The position numbers were made by a program, and so were the translations under genes. The notes beneath the pieces are model-generated. The model was given only the letters and a program-made list of their open reading frames with translations, did not search any database and was not told the origin of the DNA. Source: Entamoeba histolytica HM-1:IMSS (taxonomy: Eukaryota > Evosea > Mastigamoebida > Endamoebidae). From it: a stretch of 64,000 nucleotides of DNA. The stretch is from contig NW_001914910.1 of assembly GCF_000208925.1 (NCBI RefSeq), positions 1 through 64,000 of the forward strand, read 5' to 3'. The number at the start of each line of letters is the position of its first letter. Positions within the stretch are counted from its first letter, which is position 1. This document shows, in pieces, positions 10,724 through 20,015 of this stretch.

Positions 10724-12187
10724 TTATTTCTTTCCTTTCTTTCCTGTTCCTCCTAATCCTGCAGCATTCATTTGTTTCATTAATTGTTGTAATTGTGCTT
10801 GATTAACACCTTTAGGAAGCATTCTTTGCATTTGTTGCATCATAGCTGCTTCATTAGGTTGTGCATTACAATTTCCTAATTGTGCTCTCATAGCTTTAGG
10901 TAATCTATCAATACATTGTTGGAATAATTTAATTTGTTCAAAAAGTTCATTAACTTCTCTTATATCTCTACCACTTCCTCGTGCAAGTCTTCTAATTCTA
11001 CTTTCATCATTTAACATTGTTTTAGCTGATCCATCTAATTCTCTATCTGTCATAGAATCTAAAATAACCATAAAGACTTTAAACTTTTTTTCAATATTTC
11101 CTCCTTGAAACATTGGATGATTTAATCCAATCATTTGCATTATATTTCCTAATTGTCCCATTTTTTGTAAATTTGATAATTGTTCTTTCCAATCTCTTAC
11201 TGTTAATGTACCTTCTTGAAGATGTTTTACCATAGTTTTATATTCAGCATTCTCTGCAAAGTCTTTAGCTAATTTTGCTATTCCTTTTAAATCTCCCATT
11301 CCAAGTAATTTTCTTACAAAACTTTCTGCATCAAATTCTTCTATTTCATTGACTTTTTCTCCTGTTCCAATAAATATAATTGGACTTTTTGTTGCTGCTA
11401 CAGCACTTAATGCTCCTCCTCCATTTGAATGTCCATCTAATTTTGTTATAATAACACTTCCTACTTCAACTGCATCTTTAAATGCTTTTGCTTGTCCAAA
11501 TGCTGCTTGTCCAATAGCTCCATCCATTACAAAAATAATTGAATCTGGTTTAATTGCATCACGAACACTTTGCATTTCTTTAAATAACTCTTTATCTTGT
11601 TTATGTCTACCTGATGTATCAACAAGAATTATATCATTTTTTTCCTTTCTAAAGGTACGAACTCCTTCACTAGCAACTTTTACTGGATCACTTTCTTCTT
11701 TTATTCCAAAAAATGGTACTCCTGCTCGTTTAGCATTCATTTGTAATTGTTCATATGCTCCTGCTCTAAATGTATCTGCTCCAACAACAGCTGGTTTATA
11801 TCCTCGATTTTTATAATACAACGCAAGTTTTGTAATAGTAGTAGTTTTACCTGCTCCTTGTAAACCAACCATCATTAATACACATGTTTTTCCTTTCTTG
11901 GGTTTAAATGCTTCAGTTTTTGGATCAACTAAATTGATAAGTTCTTCAAAAACAGAATCTTTTATTAACTTTCTTTTGTCAATTCCATCAGGAATATCTT
12001 CTGAATTAATTTTCTTTTTTATGTTATTTACCATTTGTCTAATAAAGATTGGATTGACATCTTCCCCTAATAATGACGTTTCAATCTCTTTTAATAACGT
12101 ATTAATAACTTCTTCATCTACAACAGTAGATGAAGTCATTTTACGTAATGCTGTCACAAGACTTGACCCAAGTTGTGAAAGTACCAT
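10724..12187 (-). CDS. SRP54: Signal recognition particle subunit SRP54
   Basis: A 487-residue GTPase close to the normal SRP54 length. The N domain covers about residues 1-95. The G domain has the P-loop GLQGAGKTT (108-116), DTFRAGAYEQL (138-148), DTSGRHKQ (190-197) and TKLDG (248-252). The Met-rich M domain follows (about 300-470), with MLPKGVNQAQLQQLMKQM near the end and a lysine tail. It binds SRP RNA and signal peptides and directs ribosomes to the ER membrane through the SRP receptor. No intron. It is transcribed divergently from the proteasome alpha5 gene across about 240 bp. Plus-strand ORFs within it are shadows. Confidence 0.97.
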   Translation of the reverse strand: MVLSQLGSSLVTALRKMTSSTVVDEEVINTLLKEIETSLLGEDVNPIFIRQMVNNIKKKINSEDIPDGIDKRKLIKDSVFEELINLVDPKTEAFKPKKGKTCVLMMVGLQGAGKTTTITKLALYYKNRGYKPAVVGADTFRAGAYEQLQMNAKRAGVPFFGIKEESDPVKVASEGVRTFRKEKNDIILVDTSGRHKQDKELFKEMQSVRDAIKPDSIIFVMDGAIGQAAFGQAKAFKDAVEVGSVIITKLDGHSNGGGALSAVAATKSPIIFIGTGEKVNEIEEFDAESFVRKLLGMGDLKGIAKLAKDFAENAEYKTMVKHLQEGTLTVRDWKEQLSNLQKMGQLGNIMQMIGLNHPMFQGGNIEKKFKVFMVILDSMTDRELDGSAKTMLNDESRIRRLARGSGRDIREVNELFEQIKLFQQCIDRLPKAMRAQLGNCNAQPNEAAMMQQMQRMLPKGVNQAQLQQLMKQMNAAGLGGTGKKGKK

Positions 12188-12431
12188 TTCGTTGTACCAA
12201 TACTAATTTTCAGTTATTTATTTTTTTATTATTTTTTTCTAGTAGTTTTATTATTAATATTTTTCTTTTATAAAATTTATCACCATTCGCTATTTATAAT
12301 TAAAATAAAAAACAAAATGTTTTATTATGAAAAAACAAAAAAAAGATTAATAAAATCAAGAAAAATAAAAACTTCAAGTAAAAAAAAAAGAAAGAAAACT
12401 TGAAAAGAAAACAGACTATTCAATACTAACA

Positions 12432-13175
12432 ATGTTTATGACTAAAAATGAAAACGATCATGGTGTTAATACCTTTTCATCTGAAGGAAGATTGTTCCAA
12501 GTTGAGTATGCTACAGAAGCAATGAAATTAGGATCAACCGTTATTGGTATTCAAACAAAAGAAGGTGTTGTCCTTGCTGTAGAAAAACGAATTTCATCAC
12601 CATTAATGCTTGGAAGTAGTATTGAAAAAATTATTGAAATTGATGATCATATTGGAGCAGCTGTTAGTGGACTAACTGCTGATGCACGTACATTAATTGA
12701 CAATGCTAGACTTGAAGCACAAAATCATAGATTTATGTATGATGAACCAATAAATGTAGAAGTTGTTGCTCAAGCCATTTCAGATCTTTCTTTAAGATTT
12801 GGAGAAGGATCAAGAAAGAAAAAAGTCATGAGTAGACCATTTGGTGTTGCATTATTAATTGCAGGTGTTGATGAAACTGGTCCAAGACTTTTCCAAACTG
12901 ATCCAAGTGGAATGTTTATTGAATTTTATGCCAAAGCCACAGGAGCAGGAACAGAAGCTGCACAATCAATTTTACATGAAAAATATAATAAATCGATGAC
13001 ATTAAGAGAAGCAGAAATACTTGCATTATCAACATTAAAACAAGTAATGGAAGAAAAATTAAATTCTAAGAATGTAGAAGTAGCGTTAGTTACAGTAGAA
13101 AAGAAGAAATTTGAAATTATGGATACTGCATTTATTGAAAATTTAATTGGAGAAATCAAAGAAGAATTAATTTAA
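12432..13175 (+). CDS. PSMA5: 20S proteasome subunit alpha type 5
   Basis: A 247-residue protein beginning [20 protein letters not shown], which lines up with the N-terminus of eukaryotic alpha5 from its first residue and so supports this start. The alpha-subunit gate motif [18 protein letters not shown] follows at about residues 20-37, with [25 protein letters not shown] and the C-terminal KQVMEEKL typical of alpha5. Alpha subunits form the outer, non-catalytic rings that gate the core particle and dock the regulatory particle. The gene is intronless. It converges with Rrp40, whose stop is about 315 bp downstream. Confidence 0.95.
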
Positions 13176-13491
13176 TAAATTAACAAAAGCAATTAGTGTT
13201 ATTAATATTTAATAAATTAAAATTAATAAATTTATCTATTAAAAAAGAATAAAAAACCATAATTTATTTTTTAACAAAAGAAATAAATATTAAAGAAAAA
13301 AAAAAATATAAGAAGAAGAGGACATTGTTAAATAAAAATATTTTAAATATATTAAAATTAATAAAAACAATGTCAAGAGAAAATTATGTTTATCTTCTGT
13401 CTAGGTATAGAGCCTTTATCAGTCATCACAGCATAGATATTTTTTATATTTATTTTCTATTCAACTTTAACAAAAATATAATTTAAAATAT
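13176..13491. other. Convergent 3' intergenic region with a possible structured RNA
   Basis: It lies between the stops of alpha5 and Rrp40. It contains a long-arm hairpin, GACATTGTT (13321-13329) with AACAATGTC (13366-13374), followed by a patch (about 13385-13436) less AT-rich than its surroundings. Read on the minus strand this patch contains GTGATGA followed by CTGA, reminiscent of snoRNA C and D boxes but without convincing terminal D box and stem. Both transcripts may simply end here. Confidence 0.35.
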
Positions 13492-14280
13492 TTAATTTAA
13501 TACTGGTTTCCAGCTTTCCCAAACTAATTTGATTGTTCCAGGAACATTCTTTTCAACTACACCAAGACATTGAACAATACAACTTTCTACTATTACATCA
13601 TTTAATACATTTGGAGTTCGTACCCATACCATTCCATTTATTCCAACTGCAATTTCAAATGGTGTATATTCTCCAATACATGTTAAAACACAACATCCAT
13701 CACCCATTATTCTACGACACATTGATTGAGGTACGGAGAATGCCCATCCTCCTTGTAATTCACCAAAACCATCTTCCATTTTTCTTTGTGAAACACAAAC
13801 AACTTGAGGAACATTTTCTTTAGAAACAACACGACAATAAACATAATCACCATCTAATAAATTTGGTTTACTCTTTTTTGTAGCATTTTCAAAGGCAAGA
13901 AAATCAAGTTCAGCATAACAATAAGAACCAATATCAACAAGATATTTATCTTTAACTCGTTTAACTATTTTACCAACACAAACATCTTCAACTGATGGAT
14001 GATACTAATTTATTAATTTATTTTTATTATATCAAAATTATTGAATTTTTAAAGGGTTTTTTCCCTTTTAAATAAAATTTGATTTTCAAACTTTTTTTAA
14101 ATCACTAAATACATGATAATACTTCGTTTGTTGTTGGTACTTTAATATTCCTGCTCTGGAAACTGTAGGAACACCATTCCGTTTTATTATTCCATCACCA
14201 AATCTTGCTCCTTGAACATACTCAAATGTGTCTCCAGGAAAAACAGTCTTAATTGATGTAAAAGCTACTTTTGTTGCCAT
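13492..14280 (-). CDS. RRP40: Exosome subunit Rrp40 (EXOSC3-like), two exons
   Basis: Exon 1 is 14092-14280 and exon 2 is 13492-14004. An 87-nt intron (14005-14091) has donor GTTTGA and acceptor ATTAG, phase 0. The 233-residue product starts MATKVAFTSIKTVFPGD and continues across the splice as DLKK-YHPSVEDVCVGKIVKR. VDIGSYCYAELDFLAFENAT and KKSKPNLLDGDYVYCRVV match the S1 domain of Rrp40, and the C-terminal half is the KH-type domain with GINGMVWVRTPN. It is a cap subunit of the RNA exosome that binds substrate RNA for 3'-5' processing and decay. It is divergent from the DYRK kinase, with only about 90 bp between the two start codons. Confidence 0.88.
14051..14068. repeat. AAAGGG/CCCTTT hairpin inside the Rrp40 intron
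   Basis: A perfect 6-bp stem (14051-14056 with 14063-14068) around a T6 loop, located in the middle of the Rrp40 intron. It could shorten the effective donor-to-acceptor distance of this relatively long intron. A similar AAAAGGG/CCCTTTT hairpin lies just upstream of the bystin gene. Confidence 0.6.
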
Positions 14281-14283
14281 GAT

Positions 14284-14297
14284 AAGTTTTATAGTTC
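14284..14297 (-). promoter_or_regulatory. GAAC plus TATA-like core promoter of Rrp40
   Basis: On the minus strand it reads GAACTATAAAACTT, ending about 3 bp before the start codon. It combines the Entamoeba GAAC element with a TATA-like run, as seen before many genes in this window. Confidence 0.5.
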
Positions 14298-14370
14298 TTC
14301 TTTATCTTTTTTAAAAAAATCAAAGAAAAACAAAACTGAAATTTTATTAGATCTATTAATTATTTATTGG

Positions 14371-16253
14371 ATGAGTCATAGAAGAAAGAACTTCATTATT
14401 TTCAAACAAACTTCTCCATTCACTTTTGTTAATTTTACTCAATATTATACATCTGATCAAATGTCAATTGAAGATGAAGAATCAAATGATGAAAGATTTG
14501 TATTACAATCAACTGTAAATATGATTGACGTATTAAGAAAATGTAATGATAAATTGGATTTTACTTCATTTTTCAGTAGACCAATTACTTCTCCTTCAAC
14601 ACCAACAGGAAATATGAACAGAGATAATGAAAATAATGATTTAATTCTTTCTACAGAACAATTATTAGGAACTGGTGTTGATCCAACGTTTGCTATCTTT
14701 ATTTTTATATAAAAATAATTAAAAAAGAAGTTTATTATTATAGACAAACTACCGGAAAATTAATTAATTCAAGATATCGTATTATTTCATTATTGGGTAA
14801 TGGAGCATTTGGACAAGTTGTAAAAGCTCATGATGAACAAAATAATAAAGAAGTTGCTATAAAAGTATTAAAAAATAAAGCATCATATATGAGACAGGCT
14901 ATGTTAGAAATTGCTGTATTACATTTATTAAATAAACATTTTGATCCAGATTGTAAATATCATACACTTCGAATGTATGACCATTTTGTTTTTTATAATC
15001 ATGTTTGTATTGTTACTGAATTACTTGGAATGAATTTATATGAATTAATTAAACAAAAACAATATAATGGATTAAATCTTCGATTAACTGTTAATATATT
15101 AAAACAGTTAGTTGAGAGTTTAGATATATTATATAAAAATAATATTGCTCATTGTGACTTAAAACCAGAAAATATTTTACTTGTAGATAATACTAGTAAT
15201 ATTAGATTAATTGATTTTGGTTCCTCATGTTTTGAGAATAGCACATTATATACTTATATTCAGTCAAGACATTATCGATCACCTGAAGTTCTTTTAGGTA
15301 TTAAATATACAACGGCAATAGATATGTGGTCATTTGGGTGTATTGCAGCTGAATTAATTCTTGGGATTCCAATTTTTCCTGGAAGTTCTGAATATAATCA
15401 ACTAGAGAGAATTATCAAGATGATAGGTATGCCACCAAAAAAAGTCTTAGACCAAGGGACAAAAACAAGAAAATTTTTTAAATTAGAAATGAATGGTTGG
15501 GTTTTTAAATCACGTGATGAATATGAAATGGAAAATAATGTTCGTCTTGAACCAAATAGACAGTATCATCACTATACAGACTTAGAAAATTTCACTGAAC
15601 GATTAAGTAAAGTAATAAAAAATCCACAAACACTAAAATTAGCTAGAAAAACTTATCTTGATTTCTTACAAAGAACTTTATGTTGGGATCCTGATCTTCG
15701 ACTAACTCCTACACAAGCTATGCAACACCCTTTCTTATTGAATAAACCACTTCACCCAAATTATCAACCTCCTCATCTTCCTGAACCTTGTAGAAATTAT
15801 CCAGGAGATAGTGCTTTGTCTGCAGATGATGCTTTAAAAATCGTTTGCCCACCATCAATTATGCCATCTAAATTCAAATATCAAACATACACTACACAAG
15901 TTTATTATCAAGTGTTTATTGCTGCTCTAGAAAAAGGTATTGTTTTAAATATCTTAAATGCAAACCCATTTGCCTTACAACCAATGACCCCTCCAGTTCT
16001 TTTATGGGAGGAAGTTGAAAATAGGAAAAAACGTAATGAAAAACAACGTGAACGGTCTAAGAAAAGAAGACCTGAACATCAAACTGAAACATATAATGGA
16101 AGACAAATAGTTCAACAAGCACAAAGCATGAATGGATCAAGTTGGAAAGGGAGTGATGGATCATATTCTTCACCATTTGGAAAAGATATGCATAAGAGTT
16201 TTGGGCAGTCATGGAGTAAAAATCATCCAATGATTATGCCACAAGACAAATGA
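14371..16253 (+). CDS. DYRK/Yak1-type protein kinase, two exons
   Basis: Exon 1 is 14371-14687 and exon 2 is 14744-16253. The 56-nt intron has donor GTTTGC and acceptor TATAG, and splicing splits one Thr codon, giving 608 residues. The kinase domain covers about 117-437: glycine loop GNGAFGQVV, Lys146 in AIK, HCDLKPEN (242-249), DFGSS (263-267) and the DYRK activation segment YIQSRHYRSPEV (from 277), in which the second Tyr is autophosphorylated in this family. HCD replaces HRD, a DYRK hallmark. A C-terminal tail of about 170 residues is basic and Gln/Ser-rich. An internal ATG at 14461 is an alternative start. A paralogue lies at 34732-36762. Confidence 0.88.
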
Positions 16254-16563
16254 CTCAATTTGAAAAACATCAATCATAAATTTTTATTTCTGTAGAAAAG
16301 CCATTTTTCGTTATACTTTTTTCATGTTGAGTCGCTTTCGTTTTCATAGGTTTCGTGTAAATAACACAACATTAAATAGAAAAGTTACATTTCAATATTA
16401 GATCTTAGAATTTAAAAAGCAAGGAAATACATTTAGATAATTCCAAAAATAAATCAAAGAAAAAGATTGGGTTGAAAATAAGAAAAAAAACGGGATGATA
16501 TGAAGAGAAAAAGAAAAAAAAGAGAAAAAAAAAAAGAGAAGAACTAAGATCCACAATTGAACA
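16254..16563. other. Intergenic region between two kinase genes
   Basis: 310 bp of AT-rich sequence between the DYRK stop and the AGC kinase start codon, with a long A/G-rich run at about 16440-16545. It must hold the 3' end of one gene and the promoter of the next. I see no further gene. Confidence 0.5.
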
Positions 16564-17662
16564 ATGTCTAGTTTGTTTACTTTTATCAAAATAGAAGTTC
16601 TATAAAAAATAAATTAACCTACTAGCCCAAGAGTATGACCAACTGTACAGTCAAACAGGAAAGAAGATTGGATTTGATGATTTTTCATTAGTAAAGGTTG
16701 TTGGAAGAGGTAGTTTTGGAAAGGTACTTCAAGTGAAGAAGAAGGATGATGGAAAGATTTTTGCTATGAAAATTCTTGATAAGTCCAAAGTAATGAAAAC
16801 TAAACAACAAAAACATACCAATGATGAAAAGAAAATTTTACAACATGTTAATCACCCATTCATAGTTCAATTGTATTATGCTTTCCAAACCCCAGAGAAA
16901 CTATATATGGTTATGGAATTTATTAATGGTGGAGAATTATTCCATCGTTTAGATTTAGAAGAATGTATTAATGAAGAACAAACAAAATTTTATACCTCTG
17001 AATTATGTTTAGCATTAATACATCTTCATTCTTTAGGAATTGTTTATCGTGATCTTAAACCAGAAAATATTTTAATAGATGCTTCTGGCAACATTAAATT
17101 AACTGACTTTGGTCTTAGTAAACAACTTTCAAGTGAAGATGATCAAACATCTACTTTTTGTGGAACACCAGACTATTTAGCTCCTGAAATCCTTACTGCA
17201 AAAGGGTATGGTATTGAAGTTGATTGGTGGAGTTTAGGTGTTGTTGTTTATGAAATGCTTTCAGGTTATACTCCATTTGCAGCAGATGATGATGGTAATC
17301 AAAATGAAACCTATCAAAATATATTAAATAAAGAACCAGAGTTCCTTCCATCAATATCATCTGATGCTCAAGACTTTATAACTTGTTGTCTTAAGAAAGA
17401 CCCTACTCAAAGAATTAAAGACGATCAGATTAAGGGCCATCAATGGTTTGCTGGAATTGATTGGGATCTTCTCTTACAAAAGAAAGTTCCTGTTCCATGG
17501 AAGCCAAAAGTATCTGGAGCTGATGACGTATCTAACATTGATGAAGAATTTACTAATGAAGATGCTCAAAAAATGACACCATCAGAAAATGTAGCATTAA
17601 AAGGAGACGAATTTGCCGGATTCACTTTCCAAGATGATGCCGCTCTAAATGGACAACTTTAA
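16564..17662 (+). CDS. AGC-family Ser/Thr kinase (SGK/Akt/S6K-like), two exons
   Basis: Exon 1 is only 7 nt (16564-16570, ATG TCT A). A 55-nt intron (GTTTGT...CTAG, 16571-16625) precedes exon 2 (16626-17662). The spliced 347-residue protein begins [14 protein letters not shown]. The kinase domain has GRGSFGKV (29-36), Lys51, YRDLKPEN (143-150), DFGLSK (163) and the phosphorylatable T-loop [12 protein letters not shown] (179-190). A C-terminal extension carries the hydrophobic motif FAGFTF (332-337), so PDK1/TOR-type dual phosphorylation is likely. There is no PH or other targeting domain, unlike animal Akt. It converges with the TLDc gene, the two stops being about 40 bp apart. Confidence 0.9.
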
Positions 17663-17702
17663 TTTAAATTAATGTTCAATTAAAATAGTTTTGATTTGAA
17701 AG

Positions 17703-18545
17703 TCATTCACAAACCCAAACAGAAATTCTCTTGAATTCTCCTGAGTTAGTTTTGAAAGCATTAATAGTATTAGTGTAATTTTCATAAATCATTGAGTCAA
17801 TAATATATGTCTTGTTTACTTTCAGCCAATAACCATAGAAAATTCCAAAAAGATTTTTTGAACTATCACCAAAAAATGAACATACTGCCTCTTTAGGTAA
17901 TTTAGGTCGATAAATTTGAATGTCACTTAAACATTCCTCAAAGATAATTAATTGTTCATCTCCATTAATCATATCTTGCATAATCTCTTTTGGCATTACT
18001 GAATGAAAACTACCAAATATTCCATTTGTTGTTTCAACACATATAATAACATTATTTAATAATTTTGTTTTTTCATAGAATTTACTTGGTTTAATCTCAT
18101 CAAATGAAGAGTCATAAACACAACTTTTAATAGTTTTGTTGATTTTTTGAGATACTCTTTCAATAACACTTTCATATTGTTTATTTGTTATGTTTTCAGG
18201 TCTTGGTTGAGTTGGTGTTTCAGCTGGACCATCAACATTTTGCAAAAAATCCATATTATTTTCAAATAATTGATGAACTTTTACAGGTTCTACTTTCTTT
18301 GTAATTAGTGTTTTTCTTGGAGACATTGGTGGTGTAACGGTAACATCCGGAAGGAGTCCAAGAGTATTTTCTCCAATAGTTTGGAGATTTAGATTAGATG
18401 AAAGATTTGATGACTGAGAATAATTTTGACGAGGAATATTTCCAGTTGGTAAATTAGAATGAACATAATCCCTTAGTTCGTTTAGTTCATTTCTCATTTC
18501 CTTTATTTCAGTTAAAAGCATTAGAAGGAGTTTATCTCTATCCAT
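17703..18545 (-). CDS. TLDc-like protein with N-terminal coiled coil
   Basis: 280 residues. Residues 1-30 (MDRDKLLLMLLTEIKEMRNE...) form a short amphipathic coiled coil. A Ser/Pro-rich linker follows, including TPPMSPRK, a possible proline-directed phosphorylation site. A C-terminal domain (about 130-280) has the TLDc layout: VYDSSFDEI, FYEKTKLLNNVIICVETTNG, IFGSFHS, LFGIFYGYWL and a closing FKRISVWVCE strand. This architecture is common in Entamoeba and the cellular role is unknown. It is related in fold to the shorter protein at 1637-2140. GAACTTAG on the minus strand at 18561-18568 is a likely core promoter element. Confidence 0.7.
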   Translation of the reverse strand: MDRDKLLLMLLTEIKEMRNELNELRDYVHSNLPTGNIPRQNYSQSSNLSSNLNLQTIGENTLGLLPDVTVTPPMSPRKTLITKKVEPVKVHQLFENNMDFLQNVDGPAETPTQPRPENITNKQYESVIERVSQKINKTIKSCVYDSSFDEIKPSKFYEKTKLLNNVIICVETTNGIFGSFHSVMPKEIMQDMINGDEQLIIFEECLSDIQIYRPKLPKEAVCSFFGDSSKNLFGIFYGYWLKVNKTYIIDSMIYENYTNTINAFKTNSGEFKRISVWVCE

Positions 18546-18676
18546 AAACTTTTATTGTTTCTAAGTTCTTTCCTTTTTGATTTAAAAAAAATTTTTATTG
18601 AAAGATCTTTGAAATAATTCTTTTATTTATTTTTTGTATTGATTTAAATCAAAAGAAATCTTTAACTTCAACATTC

Positions 18677-19402
18677 TTATACAATGCTACATTCTTCTAT
18701 CCCTAATGCATTTGTAACGCTGGTTAAATAAGACTCTTCTTTAGAATTTTGATTAGAGTTGTATGCTGAATATGAATGGCTTGAAACTCTATCACTATCA
18801 ATTATTACTTCGTCATTGTGTTCTGGGGTTTCATCAATAAAAATGTCTCTGTCCTCTTCAAACACTGCTTGTTGATTAACATTTTTTCTACCACCTCTTC
18901 TACTGCAATCATCTTCTTCACCACCAAGAGTTTCCCATTCGTCAGTAAGTATTTCATTATCAGTTGTGGATTGTACAGAATATTGACGTGGTTCATTTTG
19001 AATATGAGAGAATTGAGGTGTATGAGAACTGGCTTGTGCACCAATAGACTTCATCATTTCTTTGTATTTTTTAGCAGAAGGAGAGTTATACTTCTCTTGT
19101 AATCCACAATGAAGGTCAACACCATTTTGTTTTAGGTATGCTGCAAATTTTGCATTTCCACCTTGCTTCATAATCTCTAATTCAGAGTACTTCCATTCGT
19201 CCATATCAATTGATCGTACAAATGTTAAATGAACACCTAATCCACGATGAAGTCCAGCACATTGAATACAAAGAAAAATTCCATAAGTAACAGATGCCCA
19301 GGTAGGATTTGCAGTCCCACATTCAAAACATCTACAATTTTCTCTTTGTTGTTTGAGTTGTCTCATAACATTATCCCTTTCTTGATGTGTGGCATAACTC
19401 AT
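18677..19402 (-). CDS. ArfGAP domain protein
   Basis: A 241-residue protein whose N-terminal 110 residues form an ArfGAP zinc-finger domain. The zinc ligands fit C25-x2-C28-x16-C45-x2-C48, followed by [15 protein letters not shown] with the catalytic arginine finger at about Arg53 and [17 protein letters not shown]. It stimulates GTP hydrolysis by Arf GTPases in coat assembly and membrane traffic. The C-terminal half is acidic and low in complexity, with [12 protein letters not shown] and no PH or ankyrin domain, so it most resembles the small Gcs1/ArfGAP1 class. Intronless. Smaller ORFs overlapping it on both strands are shadows. Confidence 0.92.
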   Translation of the reverse strand: MSYATHQERDNVMRQLKQQRENCRCFECGTANPTWASVTYGIFLCIQCAGLHRGLGVHLTFVRSIDMDEWKYSELEIMKQGGNAKFAAYLKQNGVDLHCGLQEKYNSPSAKKYKEMMKSIGAQASSHTPQFSHIQNEPRQYSVQSTTDNEILTDEWETLGGEEDDCSRRGGRKNVNQQAVFEEDRDIFIDETPEHNDEVIIDSDRVSSHSYSAYNSNQNSKEESYLTSVTNALGIEECSIV

Positions 19403-19487
19403 CTTTATTTTTGTTTTGGCAACTGAATTTTAAAAGTACTTTTTCTATAAAAAATAAATTATGTTGTTTATAACAAAATATCTCTTT

Positions 19488-20015
19488 TTAATTACAATAA
19501 TACATTATTCCATAAGATTCAAGACGAATTAATTGTTTAGGAACAGCTTTGAAAGCTGAACGATGGGGAGACATTAGTTCTGTAACATTTCCATGAATTT
19601 TTTTGACATGTATTCTTAAGTGTTTTTTAGCATCATTTTTACGTTTAAAACGTAAAGTACAACCTGGGAATGGACATTGAAATGGCTTTTCATCAGAATG
19701 GTAAAGCATATGAATCTTAAGATCAGTAGCACGAGCAAAACGTTTCTGACAAATATTACAACAATATGGCTTAACTCCTGTATGAATTCTAACATGAATT
19801 TCACACTCTGATTTTCTTAAGAAAGCTTTACCACAAAACTCACAGACATGTTCTTTAACAGTAGAATGTCGGCTCATATGTCTATGAAGAGACTCTTCAC
19901 TATCATAACACTTCCCACAACCTTCATGTGGACATATATACTTTCCAGTTGTATGTTTCTTACTAATAAATTTATCATAAATGATATTCACACTACGTTC
20001 TATTTGGCTTTCCAT
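19488..20015 (-). CDS. C2H2 zinc-finger protein with four fingers
   Basis: 175 residues with four consecutive C2H2 fingers: CPHEGCGKCYD...HRHMSRH, CEFCGKAF...HVRIH, CNICQKRF...HMLYH and CPFPGCTLRF...HLRIH. The second link, HTGVKPYC, is close to the TGEKP consensus of DNA-binding arrays. The first and last fingers have the longer C-x4-C spacing seen in TFIIIA and Zic/Gli-like proteins. It is probably a sequence-specific DNA- or RNA-binding protein. A lysine-rich stretch after the last finger could serve as a nuclear signal. A long gene-poor region follows upstream of its start. Confidence 0.9.
   Translation of the reverse strand: MESQIERSVNIIYDKFISKKHTTGKYICPHEGCGKCYDSEESLHRHMSRHSTVKEHVCEFCGKAFLRKSECEIHVRIHTGVKPYCCNICQKRFARATDLKIHMLYHSDEKPFQCPFPGCTLRFKRKNDAKKHLRIHVKKIHGNVTELMSPHRSAFKAVPKQLIRLESYGIMYYCN

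Noticed and set aside
11349..12206. Plus-strand ORFs of 155 and 102 residues
   Set aside because: They are antisense shadows of the SRP54 gene, whose motifs are unmistakable on the minus strand.
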